From Beta vulgaris subsp. vulgaris (lineage: Eukaryota > Streptophyta > Magnoliopsida > Caryophyllales > Amaranthaceae), in contig NC_079206.1 of assembly GCF_026745355.1 (NCBI RefSeq), positions 16,817,082 to 16,881,081 of the forward strand: a DNA stretch of 64,000 nt. The letters are read 5' to 3'. Under the pieces are notes generated by a model. That model ran no database searches and had not been told where the DNA came from. It saw only the letters and a list, made by a program, of their open reading frames with translations. Both the position numbers and the translations under genes were made by a program. Positions 35,107-45,540 of this stretch are shown here, piece after piece. Every line of letters starts with the position of its first letter. The first letter of the stretch is position 1.

Positions 35107-36031
35107 GAGAAGGTATTGTGTCAGATGGTCCGACCATAATCTTTGGTCGGACGTCTTTCAGTTGGTTTCAATTTTTTTTCAGTTGGTTTCAAATTTTTTT
35201 CAGTTGGTTTCAATTTTTTTTCAGTTGGTTTCACTTTTTGTTCAGTTGGTTCCAAAAAAAATTCAGTTGGTTTCAATTTTTGTCAACTGAAAACATCAAA
35301 AAATCAAAGAAAACCAAAAATCAAAAATACCAAATGAAAGGTAAAAATGTCTAAATGAAAGAAAAACAACATCAAATGAAAGGATAAACCAACCAACTGA
35401 AAGAATAGATCAATGAACTGAAAGAATAAATCAATTAACTGAAACTATAAAAACAAGTAAAAAACATCAACTGAAATAAAAGAGACATCAACTGAAACAT
35501 TATAAGCATTAACTGAAAAAAAAAATCAAAGTTGTGGAAGAGTGAGAAAGACCAAATTACTCTGAAATTCGACAAAGCAATTATGGAAAACAACATTTTA
35601 ACGAAACTATTGGATCAATTGATCAACAAAGATCACGACGAGTTGCTACTCAACAACAAGGAAGCTCAGTTTCAACTCACTGAGTCAGTGAACTAGTGCG
35701 AAGCTAAATCTTTCGAATCAAGAGTTTGAGAGGATGAAGAACGAGCATGAGGAGAACATTAGGGAAATTAAGATTTTGAAGAAGCAAAATGTGCATTTGA
35801 GTGAGGAGAACCAGAGTTTAGAAGAAAAATTAAGGGATTGTAAGCTGCAAATTGAGGGTTTCAAGAGGAAAATGATGAGATTGGAAGAGGAGATTGAAGA
35901 AATTAGGAAGAGAGAGAATAAAGTTATTATAAGCATTCTGAATGTTTCTACGCGAAGTGATGAGAACTTGTTTTGGGCTCAGCCCATCTGACAGTAAGCA
36001 TTGGTCAGACGGTCTGACCCAATACTTTGAC
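35107..36031. mobile_element. Mutator-like element T2 (Pack-MULE-like), nested
   Basis: tttgtttaa is duplicated at 35098-35106 and 36032-36040. The termini GAGAAGGTATTGTGTCAGAT and, inverted, GTCAAAGTATTGGGTCAGAC are shared with T1. A left array of ttttttcagttggtttcaa units and right-hand caactgaaa units mirror one another as in T1. It carries a coiled-coil coding fragment at 35583-35991. Confidence 0.88.
35583..35991 (+). pseudogene. Coiled-coil gene fragment carried by T2
   Basis: Two frames joined by a small frame change near 35692 give MENNILTKLLDQLINKDHDE, then KLNLSNQEFERMKNEHEENI and a long heptad-rich stretch ending EEEIEEIRKREN. It is rich in Glu, Lys, Leu and Ile, as in a dimeric coiled coil. 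The frame ends inside the right terminus of the transposon. No protein family is recognised. The location inside a Mutator-like element suggests a captured host exon. The frameshift argues against present function. Confidence 0.55.
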
Positions 36032-36340
36032 TTTGTTTAAACTAATTTATCCTTAATTTTTAAACAAACTTCCCAAAATATTCCTATCTTTCTTTCAAAA
36101 TGTGCTCATATTCCTATCTTTCTTTCAAAATGTGCTCCTATTTATAGATTTGCACCATTTCAAGAAAGTATTTATTGCGTTTTAGCTTTTTAAAAGGAAA
36201 AAGAAAATAAAGGGAGTAGTTCCAAGACAAAAAGTACTTTATTCAATTTTTGTTTTAGAATCCTACTACTAGCTCCCTTCAATCTCCTTAATTTCCATGA
36301 AAAGAAAAAAGTAAGCATTATATTATGGGACAGAGGGAGT

Positions 36341-37649
36341 AGTAATATATAAAATAAGTTTTTGTAAAACTAAAATTAATTTAGTAAAAACAAGTTAAGT
36401 TAAGTTTTTTTGTCCTAAACTACTTTTAACTTTCAAGTTTTTGCGAGAAACTACCTTAGAAAAAATTTATTGTCCCAAACTACCTTACTTTTACAATTTT
36501 GTTATTGACATCTAACTAATACCAGTTTTCGACATTGACTTTATCTTTTTAGTTCAAAATTGTGGGAGGAAACAAAGGTACCCTTGTCGAAATTGCTTGA
36601 GATTCGAGGAAACTGCGAGGGTGATTGAAAGGGTGATTGTTTCGATTTTAGTTTAAGTAGAAGAGGAATCTATTGGTGGTAAAAAGTGTCGATATAGACT
36701 GAGAGAGAGAGAGCACATGGAAATGGTAAAAATAGGGTGGGGAAAATAAAAAAGGGTTTGAATAGGTCAAGTAATATTACGTGATATTAGAAAAATGGAA
36801 AAAAGAGAGTCAAACGCCGAAAATCGGCATAGGGTGGCTATCAACAACAAAATGTTAAAAATAAGGTAGTTTGGGGTAACCAATTTTATATGAGATAGTT
36901 TCTTGCAAAAACTCAATTTTTTTTCTTTTGGGGAAATGGGATAAGAGTTTTAACATTTAATTCTCGATTAATTTGTGGAAAAGTACTATTGGAGGAAGCT
37001 TTTATTTTTCCGAAGCTTCTTGTTTTTGTCTTTTTACACAAAATTTAGAAGTTTGATCTAGAAATAAATAAAGAATTATTCACCATGATTATTATTTTTT
37101 GAGACATTTGCTTTTGCTCATATTCCAAAGAAAAAGTAATTTATAAAAAATAAGTTTTTGTAAAAATAAATTAAGTCAATAAAAAGAAGTGAAGTTTACC
37201 AAAAATAAATTTAGTAAATGTAAGTTTAGAGTTAAATTTAACAATGATAGTTATGTTTAGCAAAAATAAGTTTAGTGTAAATGAGTTCAGGAAAAATAAG
37301 TGATGTTTTGCAATAATAAGTTTATTTAACAAAAATCGACTCTTTGTCTTAAAAAATACTTTAGTAAATAAGTTTAACAAACATAAGTAAAGTTGACCAA
37401 TAAGAAATTTAAATTTAACAAAAATAAATTGAGTTAAGGAAAAAAAGGTGAACAAAATAAAGCCTATAAGTATGCAAACATGAATAAGGTAGAGAAGATT
37501 AGAGTAAAATTAAGAAGAAATGATGGACCAAATTAACATAAAGAAAATTGGTATGATGTTCCAACAAAAAAAAATCTAATAATTCAACCTTTGGGCCGTT
37601 CACTCAAATTCATCCCACCTTTTGATTACTTTTTAATAATCCGATATTT
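36341..37649. other. AT-rich intergenic DNA including a Helitron empty-site paralogue
   Basis: No gene is seen. About 36900-37130 resembles the two flanks of Helitron copy A (33230-33376 and 33891-33945) but lacks the Helitron. From 37140 to 37450 the sequence is a loose array of aaaataagtttag-like words. Confidence 0.55.
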
Positions 37650-37657
37650 TAGCATAA

Positions 37658-38117
37658 TATGCTTGAGTTTGCGTTAGTTGAAGGCAAGCTGGTCGCCACT
37701 CATGTCTTTGAAATGATCGGTTATTTTCAGACAATGGAGAGGTTGGGTTTTCCTTATAGCTAAGAGTTGGCTACTGACAGTATTCTGCACCCATTTCATG
37801 ACGGGTTCAATCAGTTTCGATTGAACTTTAATATGAATGGGGTGACAAAGACCCTTGCTGAGTTACATGGGATGCTCATGACTGTCGAGCAAAACATCAC
37901 TTGCACCTAAGAAGGAAGTTCTTATGGTTCAAAAGGAAAAGGGTTTTAAGAAGGAATGGGCTGGCAAGAAAAAGCAAGATAAGGGTAAGCAAGTTGCCAC
38001 TAAGACTGCTGATAAGCCACAGGCAAAGGCAAAGCCAAAGCCAAAGGTGGCCGCAAATGCCAAGTGCTTCTATTGTGATCAAATAGGTCATTGGAAGCGT
38101 AACTGCCCAAGTACTTG
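37658..38117 (+). pseudogene. Copia gag C-terminal part with zinc knuckle
   Basis: Readable pieces are MIGYFQTMERLGFPYS and HDGFNQFRLNFNMNG, then a Lys-rich linker, and CFYCDQIGHWKRNCP (about 38066-38110), a complete CCHC knuckle. An in-frame TAA near 37760 and a frame change near 37908 disable it. Confidence 0.8.
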
Positions 38118-38149
38118 AAGGATAAGAAGTCTGGGGCTTCTTCTTCAGG

Positions 38150-38480
38150 TATCTATGTCATTGACATTAATTTAGCAAATCTACTTCTTGGGTATTTGAT
38201 ACCGGTTGTGTTTCTCACATTACTTCGAATGTGCAGGGACTAAGAAGGAGTAGAACCTTGGCTAAAGGAGAGGTGGAACTGCGAGTTGGAAATGGTGCAA
38301 GAGTTCGCCGTTGCAGTTGGGACTTATAGTCTACCTTTGCCTTCTGGATTAATATTAGAGCTTAATAATTGTTATTATGTTCCTGCTATTACCAAAAACA
38401 TTATTTCTATTCCTGTTTTGGATAATGAAGGGTTTTCATTTACAATTGAGAAAGGTTGTTTCTCGTTTATTTGAATTCAA
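38150..38480 (+). pseudogene. Copia protease remnant
   Basis: FDTGCVSHITSN (about 38196-38230) corresponds to the aspartic-protease D-S/T-G active site, with DTG intact. It is followed, after a frame change near 38295, by GLILELNNCYYVPAITKNII and SIPVLDNEGFSF, the usual post-protease segment. Confidence 0.8.
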
Positions 38481-38539
38481 TGTTTTATGCCACTGCTAAA
38501 GGTCTAATGGTCTATATTCCTAGACTTAGACAAAGATGT

Positions 38540-39375
38540 CCTTAACATAGACAGAAAAAACATAGATCAAGCGATACTAATCCTACTTACTTATGGCATT
38601 GTCGTTTAGGACATAAACGCGAAACGCATTCAGAAGTTCATAAAGATGGACTTCTAACATCTTTTGACTTTGAGCCATTTGATGTGTGTGAATCATGTTT
38701 AATGGGTAAAATGACAAAGTCACCTTTTACTGGAAAGGGTGAAGGGCCAGTGATCTATGGGCCTAATACATACTGATGTATGTGGACCAATGAGCACAAA
38801 AGCTAGGGGAGGGTTTGGATACTTCATTACTTTTACGGAGATTTAAGTAGATATGGATATGTCTATTTAATGAAGCATAAGTCGGAATCATTTGAAAATT
38901 CAAAGAATTCCAGAATGAAGTCCAAAACCAGCTTGGCAAAACAATCAAAGCACTGCGATCCGATCGTGGTGGTGAATATTTGAGCCAAGAGTTTAGTGAT
39001 CATTTGAAGAGTTGTGGAATTCTTTCACAACTACTCCCCTGGAACACCTCAGTTGAATGGTGTTTCGAAAGGAGGAATCGAACTCTACTTGATATGGTTC
39101 GGTCTATGATGAGTTTTGCTGATCTTCCAATATCCTTCTGGGGATATGCTCTCGAAACTGCTACTTTCACACTTAATAGAACTCCATCAAAGGCAGTAGA
39201 TAAGACACCATATGAGATATGGAGTGGAAAAGTTCCAAACTTGTCTTTTCTACGTATTTGGGGATGTGAGGTTTATGTAAAGCGTTTACTTTCAGAAACT
39301 GCCCCTAAATCAGATAAGTGTTTCTTGTGGGTTATCCCAAGGAAACCAAGGGCTATTACTTCTACAATCGACTGA
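38540..39375 (+). pseudogene. Copia GAG-pre-integrase and integrase, many lesions
   Basis: Traces include 'WHCRLGHK' (about 38600), IHTDVCGPMST (about 38765), LRSDRGGEYLS (about 38950) and KTPYEIWSGKVPNLSFLRIW (about 39205). The catalytic Asp and Glu contexts are still recognisable in separate frames. Frame changes at about 38490, 38757, 38840, 38900 and 39330 leave it inactive. Confidence 0.8.
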
Positions 39376-39759
39376 GGGCAAAGTGTTTGTTGCTCGTCGT
39401 GGTGTCTTTTTGGAAAAAGATTTTATTTCCAAAAAGGCAAGTGGGAGTAATGTATTTCTCGAAGAAGTTCGAAAGAGCAACAAATGGACATAGTTCATCC
39501 TATGTTAGAGCAGAAACACAAGAGCCAGTGTGGGCTTGAAGTAGTTCCTCCTTTGGAGGAATCTTCTCCCATAACTGACCAAGTGTTGGAGGACGTGCAT
39601 CCCGTACACGAACCTCCTACTGTCCCACTCGAATCTAATTCGTGCGAAAATTCTCAAATTGTTGAGAAGAAAATTTCTCCTGTTGCACCCCTCGTAAGTC
39701 TAGTAGAACAAGAATACCAACCAAGAGGTTTGTTGATTTCTTGTTAACCAAAAGTTATG

Positions 39760-40640
39760 AGATAATGATTTTAGAATTTGAGGAACCTACTACTTACAAG
39801 CAAGCTTTGATGAGTGAAGACTCCGAAAAATGGCTTGAAGCCATGAGGTCCGAAATGGCATCCATGTCTGAAAATCAAGTATGGGACTTGGTAGATTTAC
39901 CCATGGGGTTACACCTATTGGTTGCAAATGGGTTTTCAAAGTGAAAACAGACAAGGATGGTAATATTCAGGTTTACAAAGCAAGGTTGGTTGCAAAAGGG
40001 TTCAAGCAAGTTCATGGTATAGACTATGACGAAACCTTTTCACCGGTAGCCATGCTTAAATCCGTTCGGATACTCCTAGCGATCGCCGCCTTTTATGATT
40101 ACGAGATTTGGCAAATGGATGTCAAAACCGCTTTCTTGAATGGGTTCTTGAAAGAGGATGTGTATATGACAACCGGAGGGTTTTGTGGATCCAAAATCCT
40201 AGGAGGTATGTAAGCTTCAAAAATCCATTTATGGATTGAAGCAAGCATCCGGAGTTGGAATCTTCGTTTTGATGAGACAATCAAACAGTTTGGTTTTCTA
40301 AAAAGGAGAAGAGTCTTGTGTTTACAGAAGGAAAGTGGGAGTAACATAGTCTTCTTGGTCTTGTATGTAGAGACATACTTCTCATAGGAAACGACATTCC
40401 CATGTTTGAGTCAGTCAAGGAATGGTTGAAAAGTTGTTTTTCTATGAAAGACCTTGGAAAGGCTGAGTACATTTTGGGGATCAAGATCTATAGGGATAGG
40501 TCTAAGAGGATGATCGGACTTAGCCAACGAACTTATATAGATAAGATCGTCACTAAGTTCAACATGGAAAACTCTAAGAGAGGCTTCCTACCCATGCAAC
40601 ATGGGTGTCGCTTAGCAAGACTCAGTGTCCTTCTGGCCTG
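39760..40640 (+). pseudogene. Copia reverse transcriptase, frameshifted
   Basis: Pieces in order: EKWLEAMRSEMASM, then GCKWVFKVKTDKDGNIQVYK and ARLVAKGFKQ, then IWQMDVKTAFLNGFLKEDVY. The YVDD box region near 40360-40390 is damaged, reading 'ETYFS' in one frame. It is followed by FSMKDLGKAEYILGIKIYRD. Frame changes fall at about 39905, 40175, 40270 and 40365. Confidence 0.88.
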
Positions 40641-41330
40641 ATGAGATTAAGCGAATAAGTAAAATTCCTTATGCGTTAGCTATAGGGTCCATTACGTACA
40701 CCATGATTTTTACATGTCCAGATGTTTCATATGCCTTGAGCATGTGTAGCAGATTCCAATCAAATCCAGGTGACGCACACTGGAGTGCAGCTAAGAATAT
40801 CCTAAAGTACTTGAGAAGGACTAAGGATAATTTCTTAGTGTATGGAGGTGAAAGTAAGTTAATTTTGAGGGTTACACAGATGCGAGCTTCCAAACTGACA
40901 AAGATGATTTCCGATCCCAATCTGGTTTCATCTTTTGTCTAAATGGAGGGGCAGTGAGCTGGAAAAGTTCAAAGCAAAGCACTGTTGCTGATTCTATAAC
41001 GGAAGCTGAGTACATTGCTGCGACAGATGCAGCAAAGGAAGCCGTTTGGATGAAGAAGTTCATTCTGGAGCTAGGAGTAGTGCCTAGTGTTGGAGATGGT
41101 ATTGTTTTACATTGTGATAACAATGGTGCCATAGCTCAGTCTAAGGAACCAAGATCACATCAAAGTGTAAACATGTACTTAGAAAGTTTCATCTCTTCGA
41201 GAAATCGTTGAGAGAAAGGATGTAATATTGAAGTTCATACGGATAGCAATGTCGCTGATCCTTTGACTAAACCTTGCCAACCCAAGCATGAGAGTCATAC
41301 TAGGGCTAAAGGCTTAAGCATATAGGAGAG
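40640..41330 (+). pseudogene. Copia RNase H, frameshifted
   Basis: PYALAIGSITYTMIFTCPDV opens the connection region. SWKSSKQSTVADSITEAEYI (40957 on) and LHCDNNGAIAQSKEP (about 41110) are the RNase H signatures, including the acidic residues. A frame change near 41190 precedes the terminal DPLTKPCQPKHESH-like segment. Confidence 0.85.
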
Positions 41331-42152
41331 TGGGTTTAATTGTGTACTATTTACTTTTAATTAGTTCACAGTTATAATTACTCGCTTTGATATGTTATGT
41401 TTATGTTTATCAATAAAAGTTTTGTTCTTATTTAATCTTGGTTTAGTATTAAATAAAACGTTCAAAGTATTTTATAACGTTTGATAGGATTGTCAAATAC
41501 GTGATTTGACAAATGGAACTCTATCTAGTGAACAAGAGTTATAATATACCTTTGTCCCTACTTCGAATCATTAAATTTGGACGTAAATGATTCATCTTCA
41601 TGGACTAGATTGCAAGTTTATTGATAGCGCAGTTTCAGGGGATATGGGGGCATAGAGATGTCTAGTCATTTACATAGACATGTATAGTTGATAATTGTCG
41701 GGCAGACCTAGTGGGAGTTCTCTAAAAGGTTTATGAGAATCTCATTAATATATTTAGTGGATTCCTTTGACATGAGTATGCCACTCTTCTTACTTAAGGA
41801 TTAGTATGTTTTTAACATTGCAAAACGTTGTGCCGTAAAAGGAGGCTAAAAAGGTAGTGATCGAAACTGCTATGAATTGTGTTGGAGTATTGGTTATACA
41901 AAATGGGATAAAGTCCTCCTAAGAGTTAGGATTGGTGTCTTGACCTCTTGAAGAGTGAGAACTGAAAATGCATGGCCGTGCTCAAATGGATTAAGAAGTT
42001 AATCATTTGTTTCGACAATTCGAATTCGGATTTCAAGAAACAACTAGAATATTGGTATGGTTTACATACGATGTTACCATGTCATCAAGTTAGACTCAAA
42101 GCGACTTAAGGAGTTTGAAGGTTACACACTTGTTCTTAGACAAGTGGGAGAT
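41331..42152. other. Untranslated spacer and polypurine tract of the Copia element
   Basis: No open frame is supported between the polyprotein end and the LTR. The last bases, aagtgggagat (42142-42152), form the purine tract that primes plus-strand synthesis. Confidence 0.65.
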
Positions 42153-43947
42153 TGAAGGATTTTGTCCTCGATCAAGTGTAACAAACTAAATATATATGGA
42201 CAATTATAGAGATAATATATTCAATAATATTAGGTGACCGCAACGTTTTGCTAGAAGCTAATTGTGGTTTGTTGGACTAGTATAAATAGGACCAACTACT
42301 AATGTATATTGGGTCCTATGAGGTCACACAATGTGACAACCCTTGGAAATTACTCGAATTCATTTGTGAAATGGGTTGACGGTTTTTAGATGGGTGGAGT
42401 GAAATGTAACTCATGAGTTTATTAGGCTCATAATGTGTATGACATTATGAGGCAAATAAAGTCTCATGAAGCACCTCCTTTGTAACCACCTTATATAGTA
42501 ATATGGGGGTTACAAAGTGAGTACACTTACATTACATTTCCTAGAGAGAAAAATTAGTTTTTCTCCCTACTTTTCATCTTCCCATTCGATTGCCATCAGT
42601 GGCGTATCCAGAATATTCAAATCGGAGGTACTGTGACTAATTAAATTAACTTGGTCTCAACTTTAAAAAATATTCTACATTAAAAATATTACAATCCAAA
42701 ACATTGCTCATCATTCCATGTCATAAATCCCAAAATACAAAAAATTCATAAATAAAAATTAATAACCAACAATCTATCCATCTTATAAATCAATACATTT
42801 AAACTAATTCATAAACACATTAAAGATTTAAAGTTGATTCATTTGGCCAATTCCTATATACTAGTTTTAGTTACTATGATATTACAATTGAAAACAACCA
42901 AAACAAATCTAATTCATAAATTAGAAGCAAAAGGTGCTTTAATCGAATTTTAGTACTATAACCCTAATTCAGCACAAAGTTGCAGAAAATGTGACTCAAT
43001 CATCATGTAATGTAGTAAAAAGCAGGCCAAATACCTTATTCTCAACCCACCGACACTAGCAACCCAGAAAATTAAAGTATTAAACCAAGCAATTAAAGAC
43101 TTAATCAAATTACATGTTTCCCCTAAACAAAATTAACTAACCGCAATCCGGCGACCGACATCGACAGTTCCGAATTTCGAGCTCCGGCGTTTCCAAGCAG
43201 CAGCCAGCAGCGCAGCGGTAGGGGCGGGGCGAGTGGCGCATGGCGATTCGGCGTCGGCGAGTGTCGACGACAGTCCGGCAGGTGGCAGACCTCTCTTTTG
43301 CGGCAGAATTCTGGTGGGCGGGCAGGCGCCAAATTTTTTTTCTTAAGAGTGGGGAATGAGGACTGAGAATTCGGAGGATAGAGAAAGTGAGAAAGTCTGA
43401 TACATTGGCCTTTGGGTCTATTTTACTTTGGGAATCAAAAAGTATTTAAATTCTAATAAAGACAAAAGTAATAAATGCCTTGTTGGGTCATGGCCTCATG
43501 GGTCTGCAGTTTTAATTTCTTTCCTTTTGGCTAACCCAAGACTGTGTTTGACAGTCTACTCACACGCAGAAAAAAGTGCAATGGTAATATTTTTTATTTT
43601 TTAAAATTTTCCCTTTTTTTTTTTGCTTCGGGGGTACTACAGTACCCCCACGACCCATCTAAATCTGCCACTGATTGCCATACACCTAAAAAGAAAGAGA
43701 ATTTTACTCTCTTTTGTACTAGCATACGTGGTGATCCATGGGTTGTTCGTGGACCAACATTAGAGGAACGATGTCTACGTTCTAAATGATCTCCACTAGA
43801 AAGCTTGTGGTGTAAGAGGAATTCACGCATCAAGAGGTATTATTCTATATACTCTTATTAGATTCATGTTAATTTATGCAAAAATCTTAGGTTCTGTTTA
43901 AGTATGTGATACTTATTTTCCGCATTAAGCATATCTAAAGTCCTACA
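42153..43947 (+). repeat. 3' LTR of the Copia element, split by a hAT insertion
   Basis: It begins TGAAGGATTTTG right after the purine tract and contains a TATA box (tataaatagg, 42281-42290). It resumes after the insertion at 43682 and ends in the phrase ctaaagtcctaca (43947), common at Copia LTR ends. Without the insertion it is about 710 bp. The right limit is inferred. Confidence 0.7.
42597..43673. mobile_element. hAT-type element in the Copia LTR
   Basis: The termini CAGTGGCGTATCCAGA (42597) and the inverse TCTAAATCTGCCACTG (43673) match the common CAGTGGCGGA-type plant hAT ends, and attgccat is exactly duplicated (42589-42596, 43674-43681). The interior shows no transposase. A GC-rich patch at 43135-43330 and an inverted ggggtactacagtacccc motif (43630-43648) stand out. 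Confidence 0.88.
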
Positions 43948-44361
43948 CTTCCCTCTCGTGGTAAACCTCCCCTCCCTCGCCTGCATGTCTTGGCCACCAC
44001 GGCTGGCGCTGGCGCTGCCGCCGCCATTGCCACGCTTGCTTCTTCGGTGGTGCTGGCCTAGTTTCTCTCTGCTCAACCCATGGCAGCTGCTCGACTTTCC
44101 TTCCTCTGCTTTGTGGTGGTTGCTTCCAGTCTGCCACCTCGTGTCTATTCTTCTCCCCTCTTCTTCGTTTCTCTGATGATGAGTTGCCGCTGCCGTCGCT
44201 GCTATATCATTATCGGTGTTGGGTGTGCTGGTTATTGTGTGTTATGGACAACAACATGGTTGTTTTCTTGTTCTTATGCTCTAATTCGAGCTCCTCTTTT
44301 CGCTCCTATAGTCCTCTCTATGGCTATGTGATTTAAGGAATAATGAAAATCATTTTAAAGG
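43948..44361. other. GC-rich segment, unassigned
   Basis: Between the Copia LTR and the next LTR element lies a stretch with GCTGGCGCTGCCGCC-like composition. An ATG-led frame (44080-44331, starting MAAARLSFLCFVVVASSLPP) looks like a signal peptide but continues with no recognisable domain. It may be a small gene remnant or the inside of an unseen transposon. Confidence 0.3.
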
Positions 44362-44814
44362 TGTTTCTGTCTAGAAATTAAGATTAATGGTCTGTGCTGA
44401 GCAAGTCCTTAAGTCTGAGCAGGGCTGGTTATCAGTTCACCGGAAACCTGCAAAACACAGAAAAACTACCCCGGGGGTTGTTCCGGGATCGCCCCTTCGA
44501 CGCTCAAGTCAGTTGATGATTGAGGTAGAGAGAGAGAGTCTAGAGTGAGAAACTCAAGTTAATTAGGTGAGAATTCAATACCTTTGCATTGATGGGACAA
44601 GAGGTATATATAGTGGTGAGAATTCCTAGAAAGTGGTGTGCTGGACAAGACAGCTCACTTAGGGATTGATGATACCTTTTCAAGGGTGATTCCTGTGGGA
44701 CCCATGGATCCCCAAATATTGGCCAGCCAGGCTGTAGCTTGGTGAGACCCACGGAGCTGAGGTGGCAGTGACACATGGCGTGAGACTCTTGGAGGGATTT
44801 ACTGGGCCCAAACA
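44362..44814 (-). repeat. 3' LTR of the gag-protease element
   Basis: 453 bp. Minus-strand TATA-like ctatatatacc is at 44603-44613. It is paired with the LTR at 49414-49863. Confidence 0.93.
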
Positions 44815-45144
44815 TTTAGCCCCACGCCAGGAAGGGGCAGAAGGGCCGTCCGACCGGGTGAAGCCCCTTGGTGGCGTAGATTTCTCCTCGCGATCAGATG
44901 ACCGACCTCCATTGGAAAGGATTAGAGGGAGACCAGGTCGGGCAGGCGCCGACCAGGTCTGTGATTTCAGCGTGGCTTACATAGCGAACCGACCAGGTGT
45001 TTCCGTAGGTACCAGGTCGGCATAATGGGTCCCCTTTGATACCTGGTCGAGAAATTGAGAAGGGGGAACCAGGTCGGACCATTGTGTCCAGACGTCTTCA
45101 ATTTCAAAGTTCGCAAAGGGGGAACCGGCTCGGATGACGGACTA

Positions 45145-45480
45145 AGCCCCAACTTGACCGACCAGGGTCCTTGAAAGACAGACCAGCTCGGCTGAGGGGC
45201 TAGAGGGCCCCTTGACTGAGCGACCAGGTCTTTGAAGAGGAGACCAGGTCGGCTGAGGGGCTAAGGAGCCCCTTGACTGGCCGACCAGGTCTTTGAAGAG
45301 GGTACCAGGTCGGCTGAGGGCTAAGGAGCCCCTTGACTGACCGACCAGGTCTTTGAAGAAGGTACCAGGTCGGCTGAGGGCTAAGGAGCCTCTTGACTGA
45401 CCGACCAGGTCTTCGAAGAGGAGTCCAGGCCGGCTGAGGGGCGGAGGAGCCCCAGGACTGACCGACTGGGTTCCGGATGG
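45145..45480. repeat. 60-bp tandem array inside the LTR element
   Basis: cgaccaggtct recurs at 45221, 45282, 45342 and 45402, a 60-61-bp period, with diverged units on either side. The units share gaccaggtcggctgaggg and ccccttgactg. No coding frame is convincing. Confidence 0.85.
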
Positions 45481-45540
45481 TTGACGCGGCTCGGACAGGG
45501 GCTAACGAGCCCTGGAGAGGCTGACCAGATGCCCCCTAGC

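Larger units (their letters stand above)
35020..36340. mobile_element. Stowaway (Tc1/mariner) MITE split by T2
   Basis: CTCCCTCTATTCCATAATAT (35020) is matched by the inverse of the right end, CTCCCTCTGTCCCATAATAT from 36340. TA flanks both (35018-35019 and 36341-36342). Removing T2 and one copy of its 9-bp duplication leaves about 390 bp, a normal Stowaway size. Confidence 0.85.
37650..43947 (+). mobile_element. 5'-truncated Ty1/Copia element with hAT inside its LTR
   Basis: Gag, protease, integrase, reverse transcriptase and RNase H follow each other on the plus strand from about 37658 to 41330. After an 820-base untranslated spacer come a purine-rich tract (aagtgggagat, 42142-42152) and a 3' LTR (42153-43947). 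No 5' LTR is found before 37650. Every domain carries frameshifts or stops. The polyprotein resembles the TNT1-94-like class. Confidence 0.9.
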
